From Candidatus Bathyarchaeota archaeon (GTDB lineage: Archaea; Thermoproteota; Bathyarchaeia; Bathyarchaeales; Bathycorpusculaceae), in the NCBI GenBank assembly GCA_026014485.1, contig JAOZIE010000023.1, positions 248,001-312,000 on the forward strand: a stretch of 64,000 nt of DNA. The letters are read 5' to 3'. The notes beneath the pieces are model-generated. The model did not search any database and was not told where the DNA came from. It worked only from the letters and a program-made list of their open reading frames with translations. Of the stretch, positions 8,490 through 16,233 are shown one piece after another; the first letter of the stretch is position 1; the number at the start of each line of letters is the position of its first letter. The position numbers and the translations under genes were made by a program.

Positions 8490-8924
8490 TTAGCGAATAA
8501 GGCTTTCGGCGAGGCGTTTTCCCAGTGCCCTGCATTGGTCAAGCGTTTTTTGGTCAGGCGTATACCTTGATAGCAGGGGTGCATCTGCGATGTTCATTTC
8601 AAACTTGTTCTTCATTATTTCCAAGACGAATTTTGGTGCTTCACCACTCCAGCCGAATGAGCCAAATGCGGCGCCCGGTTTCCCCTTTAAATTGATGTTT
8701 CTGGCGGCTGCTTCCTCAAAGAGCATCTTGATGTCGATGGGTACATCGTGGTGGTATGTTGGTGCTCCCACAAGAATTGCCCCGTAACCGTCTAAATCTT
8801 CCGCCTCAACAAAATAGTTCAGGTCCACTTGAATTTTACCTGCCGCCTTGGCACCTTCAGCCACGGCTTTCGCCATCTTCTCAGTATTCCCCGTTCTACT
8901 GTAATAGAGTATGAGAATCTTCAA
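8490..8924 (-). CDS. flavodoxin
   Basis: A 144-residue FMN protein of the flavodoxin fold. The phosphate-binding loop YYSRTGNTEKMA lies near 7-18, VGAPTYHHDVP near 52-62 supplies the first FMN-contacting loop, and AAFGSFGWSGEAPK near 85-98 the second. It starts at a TTG. It probably carries electrons for the ferritin-like/di-iron protein encoded 32 bases downstream; this pairing is inferred from position only. Confidence 0.88.
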   Translation of the reverse strand: MKILILYYSRTGNTEKMAKAVAEGAKAAGKIQVDLNYFVEAEDLDGYGAILVGAPTYHHDVPIDIKMLFEEAAARNINLKGKPGAAFGSFGWSGEAPKFVLEIMKNKFEMNIADAPLLSRYTPDQKTLDQCRALGKRLAESLIR

Positions 8925-9136
8925 TGGGCCGACCTTCGTCTAAAAAAGATATAGCGATAGAAAATATGAACCTTCCGCGGGAAACCGTAACCGAACCCAA
9001 ACTTGGCATCTGTATTTCGTCTTGGCAAACCCATTTTCCATGGTTGTTTTTCTTTTCCGCAAACCGCGTTTTCACGGGGCAGAAATGCCCTCTTTAGCGA
9101 ACGTCCTTTATACCTGAACTGCCCTTTTTCTTCAGC

Positions 9137-9715
9137 ATGGACTTGGTTCCCTTACTCTCCACGTTCCTGCTGATATTTGTGGCGGAATTAGGTGACAAGA
9201 GCCAGTTAGCTATTATTTCACTTTCATCCAAGTACCGAGCTACCCATGTCTTTGTCGGGTCACTGTTGGGTTTTCTTGTCGTTGACGGCGTAAGCACGGT
9301 CGTAGGCGGACCCTTGCTGGGGCTTCTTCCTATGATGTGGGTTCAGGTTATTTCAGGGTTAGTTTTCATCATTTTCGGCATTATTCCCCTGTTGAAAAAA
9401 GACAAAGAAGAAACTGAGCAAAAGAAACCTGGTGGTTTCCCGCTTTTTGTCTGCTTCTCTTTGATTGCCCTCATGGAGTTAGGTGACAAAACCCAAATTA
9501 TAACCATCACCTTAGCCGCTGAGCACCCGCCCGTTCTGGTGCTTCTTGGGTTAACCCTAGCTTTTGTTGTGCTGACTGGACTTGCGGTGTTGGTTGGCGC
9601 AAAACTTGTTTCGTGGCTTCCGATGAAGTGGCTGAAACTTGGCACTTCTGCATTATTCATAATTCTCGGTTGCCTTTCAATTGTTGGCGCGTTGCTTGGC
9701 ATCAGTCTATGGTAG
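9137..9715 (+). CDS. Gdt1/TMEM165 (UPF0016) family cation transporter
   Basis: A 192-residue integral membrane protein with about six hydrophobic helices in two homologous halves. Each half carries the family motif E-x-G-D-K/R-(T/S): ELGDKSQLAIISLSSKY near 16-32 and ELGDKTQIITITLAAEH near 116-132. Members export Mn2+ or Ca2+ from the cytoplasm. The central loop (about 80-95) is lysine/glutamate-rich and probably cytoplasmic. It is a single gene with no obvious operon partner. Confidence 0.9.
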   Translation: MDLVPLLSTFLLIFVAELGDKSQLAIISLSSKYRATHVFVGSLLGFLVVDGVSTVVGGPLLGLLPMMWVQVISGLVFIIFGIIPLLKKDKEETEQKKPGGFPLFVCFSLIALMELGDKTQIITITLAAEHPPVLVLLGLTLAFVVLTGLAVLVGAKLVSWLPMKWLKLGTSALFIILGCLSIVGALLGISLW

Positions 9716-9800
9716 ACACAACAGAATGCACTGGTTGAGGTTTCTCCGAATGATTCATAAGCGCAAAAACCAACCTAGCTTAGTCGCAAAGTGAACTTAC

Positions 9801-10736
9801 ATGGAAAACTGGGATTTGATTATTATAGGTGCAGGCGCCGCTGGGTTGGCGGCTGGAATTTATGGCGCTCGAAGCGGACTAAAAACGCTTCTTCTGGACG
9901 AGAGAATGGCGGGGGGAACCGCGGCGGAGGCGCCTTTGGTGGAGAATTACCCTGGTTTTCCCCAAATAGTTGGCACTGAGCTTGCGGATAAGATGACTTT
10001 GCACTGTAAAAAAGCAGGCGCCGTCATCCATGATGTTGAACCCGTAGTCAGCATGGACTTGAAGGGGGAAACAAAAAAAGTGAAGACCGCCCGTGCAGAA
10101 TACGAAGCCACCGCAGTTATAATCGCCACGGGCGCCCACTACAACGAAATCGGCGTCAAAGGCGAAAAAGAGTTTCACGGCAGAGGCGTCAGCTACTGCG
10201 GCGTCTGTGATGGCCCCTTCTTCAAAGGGAAACATGTGATTGTTGTGGGCGGCGGTAACTCTGCATGTACAACCACGCTTTATTTGGCGGGCATCGCAGG
10301 GGAAATTACGCTTGTACACCGCCGAGGCTCTTTCCGCGCTGAAGAGGCCCTTGCCAAAGATGTTCTTTCAAAAACCAACGTGAAGGTGCTCTGGAACACG
10401 GCAATCCAAGAAATCAAAGGCGACAAAGTGGTCAAGGCAGTTGTTCTCTCCGATGTGAAAACTAACGAAACCAAAGAGTTGCCTGTGGACGCGGTTTTTG
10501 TCCAAGTCGGTGAATCTCCAAATAGCGCACTGGCGTTGGAGGCAGGTTTGGCACCCGAGGAAGGCGGCAAAAGCATCAAAATCGACATACACCAGCGAAC
10601 TAACATACCTGGCGTTTTTGCGGCAGGCGACGTGACAAACCACCCTGTCAGACAAGTGGGAACCGCCGTTGGTCAAGGTATCACGGCGTCGCTGGAAGCC
10701 TACAGCTACATCAAACGACCGTATTACCGTAAATAG
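9801..10736 (+). CDS. trxB: thioredoxin-disulfide reductase (TrxR/FAD)
   Basis: A 311-residue flavoprotein. The FAD-binding GxGxxG (IIGAGAAGLAAGIYGARSG, near 8-26) starts the protein. The redox CGVC sits near 134-137 in YCGVCDGPFFKGK. The pyridine-nucleotide domain has VVGGGNSACTTTLYLAG near 149-165, and GVFAAGDVTNHPVRQVGTAVG closes the FAD site. It reduces thioredoxin or a related carrier. Cofactor preference is not certain from sequence, since the usual HRR arginines for NADPH are present as HRRGSFR. Confidence 0.93.
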   Translation: MENWDLIIIGAGAAGLAAGIYGARSGLKTLLLDERMAGGTAAEAPLVENYPGFPQIVGTELADKMTLHCKKAGAVIHDVEPVVSMDLKGETKKVKTARAEYEATAVIIATGAHYNEIGVKGEKEFHGRGVSYCGVCDGPFFKGKHVIVVGGGNSACTTTLYLAGIAGEITLVHRRGSFRAEEALAKDVLSKTNVKVLWNTAIQEIKGDKVVKAVVLSDVKTNETKELPVDAVFVQVGESPNSALALEAGLAPEEGGKSIKIDIHQRTNIPGVFAAGDVTNHPVRQVGTAVGQGITASLEAYSYIKRPYYRK

Positions 10737-10952
10737 AGAGAAAACGTTACTTGTCCGAAAAAAAGAGACCCAACACAACAAGGATTGAACCAACGTGCAG
10801 GCGGCGTCGAATTCACAGTTCCCGTCCTATAAAACAAAACTAAACCTCAATCTGCCCGCCGACTGAAATCTAAGCTGCTGCTGGTGTAGCTTTGTTGACC
10901 CAAGAAATCTTACAAAACTGCTTTTACACGCAAGCATCCATCCCTTGATGAG

Positions 10953-10965
10953 AAATATAAATAAG
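10953..10965 (+). promoter_or_regulatory. TATA-like promoter of the hairpin array
   Basis: AAATATAAATAAG on the + strand, preceded by purines (GATGAG), resembles an archaeal BRE/TATA. A start about 26 bases downstream (near 10985) would fall just before the first 117-bp repeat at 11004. The box lies between the arms of an inverted repeat, AGCATCCA (10933-10940) and TGGATGCT (10973-10980), which could be a regulator site. Confidence 0.45.
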
Positions 10966-10984
10966 CACCCTGTGGATGCTATAA

Positions 10985-11351
10985 CATACTCCTATTTCCC
11001 GTCTCTTTTTGGTTTGCTGGGGTTCCTGCGGGGATGGAAATAACGTATGGAAAACAACACAAATCTCTATAGGAATGGTGCCCGTAGGAATCCTTTCAGC
11101 CTTTTTTCTCTTTCGTTGTTTCTTTTTGGTTTGCTGGGGTTCCTGCGGGGATGGAGAATAAATTATGGAAAACAAAACAAATCGCTATTGGAGGCAACCG
11201 TAGGAATCCTTTCAGCCCCTTTTCTCTTTCGTTGTTTCTTTTTGGTTTGCTGGGGTTCCTGCGGGAGATAAGATGTGACGCATACGGAAATGGAAAACCA
11301 TCAAAAGTCTTTATTCTGATGGTTCCGTAGGAATCCTTTCAGCCCTTTTTT
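10985..11351 (+). ncRNA. candidate structured RNA: three tandem hairpins with oligo-T tails
   Basis: In each repeat the left arm GGGTTCCTGCGG(G) pairs with the right arm (C)CCGTAGGAATCC: 11020-11032 with 11081-11093 (13 bp), 11137-11148 with 11198-11209 (12 bp), and 11253-11264 with 11325-11336 (12 bp). Two pairs in each stem are G.U on the + strand and would be A/C mismatches on the minus strand, so the + strand is the likely RNA. Copy 3 adds an inner 8-bp stem, AACCATCA (11296-11303) with TGATGGTT (11317-11324), stacked beside the outer right arm. Oligo-T runs at 11101-11107, about 11218-11223 and 11345-11351 follow each stem and may end transcripts. An upstream TATA-like box supports independent transcription. 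The function is unknown. Confidence 0.55.
11004..11351 (+). repeat. three tandem ~117-bp repeats
   Basis: Three copies start at 11004, 11121 and 11237 with TCTTTTTGGTTTGCTGGGGT and continue with TCCTGCGGG. Each ends with CGTAGGAATCCTTTCAGCC followed by an oligo-T run. The outer parts are nearly identical in all three. The middle 45-60 bases vary: copies 1 and 2 share ATGGAAAAC followed by an A-rich stretch and CTAT, while copy 3 keeps only ATGGAAAAC and has its own internal hairpin. They lie between the 3' ends of trxB and the convergent beta-propeller gene. There is no direct-repeat/unique-spacer pattern of a CRISPR. Confidence 0.9.
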
Positions 11352-11427
11352 GTGTCATTATTTTGCCTTCTTGGTTTGGTTGTTTTTTTAACCCTGAAAA
11401 AAAAGAAAAGGGTGGGAGTTTTTTTGC

Positions 11428-14400
11428 TTAGCTTCGTTTGGTGTAGAAGTATACACCGACAATTACGACAACAATCACAACGACTGCGATTATTGCGTAA
11501 ATGTATTCGATAGCTAAGCCGCCTTCAGGCTCTGCGGTTGGTTCAGTTGTTGGTGCAGTTGTAGGTTCAGTAGTGGCGGGGCTGGTGGGTTCAGTTGTTG
11601 GTTCGGTTGTGCCCGTTGGTTCAGTTGTTGGTTCGGTTGTGCCCGTTGGTTGAGGTGAAGCTGTGGTTTGAGGTGTGCTGTTTGGTGCTGCTACGACGTT
11701 GATGTAGTTATATTCGCTGTTGGCTGCGTTGTATGTTAAGCCGTCTGTGCGTTGTCCAGCGTAGTAAACTACCCAGCCCCATTCACCTGCGGTTGTTGGG
11801 TTATAGTTGACGGTAAAGTACCCAGTTTGGTTGGTAGTTGCCGTCACTATTTGGCTGCTTCCGTCGGGCTCGGTCAAAGATAGTTGTACTTCAGCGTTTG
11901 GCAGTCCTGGATGGTAGTAGCTAGCATATTGGACAAATGCACCGTCTTCCCATACAGGCTCCATTGGGTTGGCTGTTAAGCGTCCGCCTATAGTGATGGT
12001 TTCGTTGTTCCACATCACTTCGCCTTTGTTAGCTGCTGCATAGAGGCTAAAGTCCACTGTAGGGGAGTCATCAAAGCAGTATACCTTGCCAGTAGTAGCG
12101 CCAATGTACATTTTGCCATCCCAAACAGCAGGAGAACAAGGCACGTTACCACCACAAGTGAACACAGACAAAGTACTCAAGTCAGTAGCATTCAAACAGT
12201 AGATGCTGCCGATGTCGCAACCGATGTAGATCTTTGCGCCAGTTTTGTCATCTGCGTATGCGGGTGAGGACTGAATCTGATAGCCCAACCACGCACCCAT
12301 AGTACGATTCCCATTAAGCCGACCACTCTGTGAATAGTCAGGCAGAAGATAATCGCCAGAATCAGGATTCTCAGGATCCATAACAGTTAACTCAAAGAAT
12401 TCTGAAGCGTAGATTTGCCCATTCCAGTAGATCGACGTCCAAAGTGGCTGAGTATTTCCAGAACGCGTTTGATTCCAAATGCTTGCCCCTGTTGTTGCAT
12501 TGAAAGCAAAGTATCGTATTCCACCGCCGTTACCGCCTCCCGGCATGCTCATGTTCATCGCAGCGTAATCTACACCTGGTTTTGTATTACCTCGGAAGAT
12601 TCCGCCGCCGATGTATGCGACTCCGTCGCCTATGACGGGTGTGCCAGTGGCGTAGAACTCATTTGAGGCTTGTGGTTGGACGTCCATGCCCAGATCAAAG
12701 CTCTTCCATTTGAAGCTAAGGTCAGCGGCATTTAGCGCGTAGAGGCAGCCTTCTCCAGAGGCTATGAAGATTGTGTTGTCAGCAAAGGCGGGTGACCCAA
12801 AGATTGGTCCTCCAGTATCGTAGGTGTGCAGTACTTCTCCGTCGTCAGTATCCAGACAGTAAACTTTGCCATCCAAAGAACCACAGTAGATTCTGTTGTT
12901 TACCACTATGGGTGAGGAGCGGGGTTCAGCTTCGCCTGAAGACAGATAATCAGGGAAGAAACCACCAGCCGAGGTCTTCCATAGTTGTTCGCCTGTGTCG
13001 GCATCTAGAGCATAGAAGTAGCCGTCATCAGCACCGGTGAAGACTTTGCCGTTGTATACTGCGGGTGATGCTCTGACGCTGAATCCTGTGGGGAAGTCCC
13101 AGATTTTTTCGCCTGTGTACGCGTTGAGGCAGTATAGGTTTTGGTCTTCTGAGCCGACGTATACTTTGCCATCAGCGACTGCGGGTGAGCTGAACACATC
13201 GCCGCCGGTTTGGTATGCCCATTTGGGTATGGATATGTCTGCGGGGCCTTGCTGACCTACCGCTACTCTTTGGTTCTCAACGTTTCCAATTAAGCCGTAA
13301 TTCCAGTCTGCAGGTTCACCGCCGATGCAGTATAACGTGCCGCCACTGATTCCGTAGAGGTTTCCGTATGCTATTGAGGGTGTAGAGAAGCCTATGTCCG
13401 GTAGGTTCCAGAGTTCTGTTCCGGTGTATGCGTCCCAGCATGATGTTGATGTGCCGGGCATGACTAGTCCGCCTGTTTGTGAACCAGCGGGGCGGTCGCA
13501 TTTGATGCCGTAGACTTTGCCGTCTGCGTATGCCATTGTTGCGTAGTGGATGTTGAAGTATGCAGGCTGTTTCCAGAGTCTTTCGCCTGTTTCTGCATCC
13601 CATGCGCCCACAGTGCCGTAGGGGTCAAGTTCTACAGTGCTTTCGAAAATCATGCCGGCTCCAGCTGCGCCTCTGTAAGCTGAGAATGCTCGGTCACCTT
13701 TATACGCTTGCCAGAGCATTTCGCCTGTTTCGCCATCGAAACAACCGATTTGCCAAGTGTCCGCTGAGACGTAAAGGTTATGGTTGTAATAAATGGCTGC
13801 CTGTTGTGCTATCCCGCCTAATGTGGATGCTTTCCAAACACGTGTTCCAGTGCTGTCTATGGCGTAAACGCTTGCTTCCGTTGTTCCTACGAAGACTTTT
13901 CCATCGCCACAGCAAAGAATTTCACATGAAGCATCAGCTACGTATGTCCATGCTAGTGATGGTTCTGTGGAGGGGTCTGATAGATCATAGCCTACTACTT
14001 GGGCTTGGTGGAGGGTAGTGTCGTATGCAGTTATCATGTATTGTTTCATGCTTGTTGAGTATCGTCCTGAGAAGTATGCGGCGCTTCCAGGATGTGCAAA
14101 TGCATTGGGTATAGTTAGGTTCCATACTGCTTCGCCGGTGTCGATTAGGCGGCACACTATGCCGCTTGTCCCTTGCACTAAGAGGTATGTGTCGTCGAGC
14201 TTGAATATTGGGTTCACGCTGTTTGGTGAAGGTGTTCCGGGAGCGTTAACGTCGTAAAGTAGTGTTCCGTCTAGGGCGTCGTATGCGAGTAGCCTTGTTC
14301 CTGTTATAGCGAAGGCTTTTCCGTTGAAAACGCTTACCATTCCAGACCCTGATGTTCTTGCGCTCCATAATACGTTGGCGCGGTCTGGCCCTGGACCAGC

Positions 14401-14607
14401 GTTGGATCCGGTGGATTCTTCGTCAGCCTGAGCTAGCGGCCATTCGTATTGCATTATGTCGCCGTAGTCTGCTTCAGGTGATAGCGGTGTAGCCGTCTTG
14501 GATGTTGGTATAGCTGCTGAGCTGCAGAGTATCAAAGTTGATGACACTAACATAAGTGCTGTCAAGATAATGACTGCACTTATAGTCTTATGTTTGATTT
14601 TTTGCAT
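11428..14607 (-). CDS. secreted, C-terminally anchored PQQ-type beta-propeller protein
   Basis: A 1059-residue surface protein. The N-terminal hydrophobic segment (about 9-32) is a signal peptide or anchor. Two long stretches of PQQ/pyrrolo-quinoline-like repeats follow (about 75-430 and 455-870), with many copies of patterns such as GKVYVGSEDQNLYCLNAYTGEKIW. A beta-sandwich region (about 880-985) has PNAEVQLSLTEPDGS. Next comes a Thr/Pro/Glu-rich linker (about 990-1030) with repeated TTEPT. The C-terminus is a transmembrane helix and the short basic end YTKRS. Such repeats usually form scaffolds and do not prove PQQ binding. The start has GGAGAAAAAACA before ATG. The divergent TrmB-type regulator makes regulated expression likely. 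Confidence 0.85.
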   Translation of the reverse strand: MQKIKHKTISAVIILTALMLVSSTLILCSSAAIPTSKTATPLSPEADYGDIMQYEWPLAQADEESTGSNAGPGPDRANVLWSARTSGSGMVSVFNGKAFAITGTRLLAYDALDGTLLYDVNAPGTPSPNSVNPIFKLDDTYLLVQGTSGIVCRLIDTGEAVWNLTIPNAFAHPGSAAYFSGRYSTSMKQYMITAYDTTLHQAQVVGYDLSDPSTEPSLAWTYVADASCEILCCGDGKVFVGTTEASVYAIDSTGTRVWKASTLGGIAQQAAIYYNHNLYVSADTWQIGCFDGETGEMLWQAYKGDRAFSAYRGAAGAGMIFESTVELDPYGTVGAWDAETGERLWKQPAYFNIHYATMAYADGKVYGIKCDRPAGSQTGGLVMPGTSTSCWDAYTGTELWNLPDIGFSTPSIAYGNLYGISGGTLYCIGGEPADWNYGLIGNVENQRVAVGQQGPADISIPKWAYQTGGDVFSSPAVADGKVYVGSEDQNLYCLNAYTGEKIWDFPTGFSVRASPAVYNGKVFTGADDGYFYALDADTGEQLWKTSAGGFFPDYLSSGEAEPRSSPIVVNNRIYCGSLDGKVYCLDTDDGEVLHTYDTGGPIFGSPAFADNTIFIASGEGCLYALNAADLSFKWKSFDLGMDVQPQASNEFYATGTPVIGDGVAYIGGGIFRGNTKPGVDYAAMNMSMPGGGNGGGIRYFAFNATTGASIWNQTRSGNTQPLWTSIYWNGQIYASEFFELTVMDPENPDSGDYLLPDYSQSGRLNGNRTMGAWLGYQIQSSPAYADDKTGAKIYIGCDIGSIYCLNATDLSTLSVFTCGGNVPCSPAVWDGKMYIGATTGKVYCFDDSPTVDFSLYAAANKGEVMWNNETITIGGRLTANPMEPVWEDGAFVQYASYYHPGLPNAEVQLSLTEPDGSSQIVTATTNQTGYFTVNYNPTTAGEWGWVVYYAGQRTDGLTYNAANSEYNYINVVAAPNSTPQTTASPQPTGTTEPTTEPTGTTEPTTEPTSPATTEPTTAPTTEPTAEPEGGLAIEYIYAIIAVVVIVVVIVGVYFYTKRS

Positions 14608-14679
14608 TGTTTTTTCTCCTTAAATTGGTGCCCATGAATCTATTTCTAAACATTTAAGCTGTTGTTACTCCTGCGAGTG

Positions 14680-14735
14680 GTAATGGTTGCAAATATTTTG
14701 CGATTGCAAATTTTTCGGTAAAGCTTAAATTCACC
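14680..14735. promoter_or_regulatory. control region between the propeller protein and TrmB genes
   Basis: Within the 162-bp divergent gap are two direct copies of TTGCAAAT followed by T-rich sequence (near 14687 and 14704). The first, with its 3' flank, reads as the near-palindrome GCAAATATTTTGC. A TATA-like AGCTTAAATTC near 14723 faces the regulator. These could be the TrmB-type operator; this is inferred from position and repetition only. Confidence 0.35.
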
Positions 14736-14769
14736 TAGCACCCTAACATGCGGAGATCGTGATTGAGGT

Positions 14770-15609
14770 ATGTCTTCTCAAAACGAGAAAAGTATCCAAA
14801 CCTTGATGCGGCTGGGTCTAACCAACTATCAGGGACGAGTCTTCATGGCACTTGAGGTGCTGGGTACGTCTGTCATAAAAGAAATTTCCTTTTGGTCAGG
14901 GGTTCCGCGTTCAAAAGTGTACGAGGCATTAGACGGTCTAACCAAAATGGGCCTTGTTAACAAGGTGATAACGGCGCCAACAGCCTTTGAAGCAATTCCT
15001 CTTTGCGATGCGTTCTCTCTTTTGCTGGAAAGAAAAATAGAAGATTATCGAGATTTACGTGTAGAGACGTCCAGTATGCTAGATGATTTTAACCAAAAAC
15101 GTCTTAACAGCGAAAACAAGAAAACCTCGAATATCACTTTAATTTCTGACATTGGTTCAATTATTAGATTGACAAAAAGAAATATCGAAAGTACTGAAAC
15201 GAGAATAGATATGGTTGTTTCATGGAAGAAGTTCTTGCAAAGGTCACCGTTGTTATCCGAGGAGGTTTTTAGAGCATATAATAGGGGAGTAAGAATGCGA
15301 TTTGCAATTCAGAGACCAAATAACGAGGCTTCTCTTAAAGCAGGTATCAAGTCGGTTGGATTTCCAGATTCTATTGAGTACAGGTTCTTTCCTTTCACGC
15401 CTCCAGCAATGTGCACCCTGTTCGATAACAAACGTGTGAAGATTCCCACTGGTATAGAAAACGGAGCCAAACCCGTATCTGCCGTATTTACAGATAATGC
15501 CTGTTTTGTGAAAATCGCCAAAGCCTATTTTAATAGAATATGGACAACAAGCAAACCATATGACGAAAAGCCAAGACGTAATGACAAACCCTCACTTAAT
15601 ACAACTTGA
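14770..15609 (+). CDS. TrmB-family transcriptional regulator
   Basis: A 279-residue protein. An N-terminal winged helix of TrmB type spans about 8-75 (LMRLGLTNYQGRVFMALEVL, then SGVPRSKVYEALDGLTKMGL). A coiled-coil linker lies near 85-112, followed by a C-terminal PLD-like sugar/effector-sensing domain (about 118-265; DIGSIIRLTKRNIEST, then RMRFAIQR). TrmB proteins control sugar or surface-protein genes in archaea. It is divergent to the beta-propeller protein, its most likely target. Confidence 0.88.
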   Translation: MSSQNEKSIQTLMRLGLTNYQGRVFMALEVLGTSVIKEISFWSGVPRSKVYEALDGLTKMGLVNKVITAPTAFEAIPLCDAFSLLLERKIEDYRDLRVETSSMLDDFNQKRLNSENKKTSNITLISDIGSIIRLTKRNIESTETRIDMVVSWKKFLQRSPLLSEEVFRAYNRGVRMRFAIQRPNNEASLKAGIKSVGFPDSIEYRFFPFTPPAMCTLFDNKRVKIPTGIENGAKPVSAVFTDNACFVKIAKAYFNRIWTTSKPYDEKPRRNDKPSLNTT

Positions 15610-15742
15610 ACGTAAAGAGAATAATACGGAAAAAATAGCTTCCCTCTAACTCGAATATTATCCCCCTTTGGAAATTTAACCGCGATTCAGTTCTTCTTGC
15701 GGGCAACATTTTCCTGTTAAAAGCTCTAACTGCGACGCATGC

Positions 15743-16026
15743 GCGAAATTCCTAGAATACAAAGAATTACTCTGGAAAAGACCTGCATACAAACACCAAG
15801 AACCAGCCGATTTCCTTCCAACAGAACTAGAAATTGACCAACTGGTAGCCGATTCAGGTAAGAAAATGGGGCCACTGGTGCTTCTGCAAAAAGAAACTGG
15901 GCTCAGCTATGCGAATGCCTAAGTTTAACCTGGCTAAACATCGACTTCAAACGACGTGGAATAACTGTCAAAAACAGAAAACCGAAGTTCACCTTGTTCT
16001 TCTACGACAGGTCAAATTCTAATTAA
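15743..16026 (+). pseudogene. remnant of an archaeal tyrosine recombinase/integrase
   Basis: Two overlapping frames give consecutive pieces of one integrase. Frame 1 (15743 to a TAA near 15922) reads AKFLEYKELLW, then LPTELEIDQLVADSGKK and LLQKETGLSYA. After a frameshift the next frame reads CLSLTWLNIDFKRRGITVKN and ends at TAA 16024-16026. These match the start of the catalytic domain of archaeal phage-type integrases (interdomain linker, then helix with the LKETG...A.E/C...L.W.DIDF pattern). The first catalytic arginine (usually in GxRxxE) is not visible, and the C-terminal R-x-x-R-Y part is absent. It is a decayed mobile-element remnant; no tRNA attachment site was found beside it. Confidence 0.65.
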
Positions 16027-16100
16027 ATGATTGGAACGCTTTGAATACGTGACTGACTTTCAGGGTCAAAACGTCCTGAGAAGGCGCAAGTGACCATCAA

Positions 16101-16110
16101 AAATATATAG
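16101..16110 (+). promoter_or_regulatory. TATA-like box of the MvhD-like/nfn operon
   Basis: AAATATATAG in an A-rich context, with a predicted start near 16131, upstream of the redox operon whose first ATG is at 16234. It supports the ATG at 16234, though the TTG at 16180 also lies downstream. Confidence 0.4.
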
Positions 16111-16233
16111 ATATTTCTGAAACCTAACAGTAAACGTTATATCACCCAAAAGCCCTTTTCATGCTTTCATAAGCATACGTTGACATGCTTACGGTGTGAA
16201 AAAACACTGGGAAACAAGATTGAGGTCCCTGAA

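Noticed and set aside
8457-8535. N-terminal extension of the ferritin-like protein
   Set aside because: It overlaps the flavodoxin gene and is basic and unlike the family; the ATG at 8457 has a good Shine-Dalgarno.
11047-11271. 74-codon ORF across two copies of the tandem repeats
   Set aside because: Its coding sequence is the repeat itself, and it would be a low-complexity Phe/Leu-rich peptide. The paired stems and oligo-T runs explain the conservation better.
11004-11351. CRISPR array
   Set aside because: Unit length is about 117 bp with long conserved flanks and related middles. There are no short identical repeats with unrelated spacers and no cas genes.
13560-14018. 152-codon + strand ORF inside the propeller gene
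   Set aside because: Repetitive Arg/Cys/Leu-rich antisense shadow of beta-propeller repeats.
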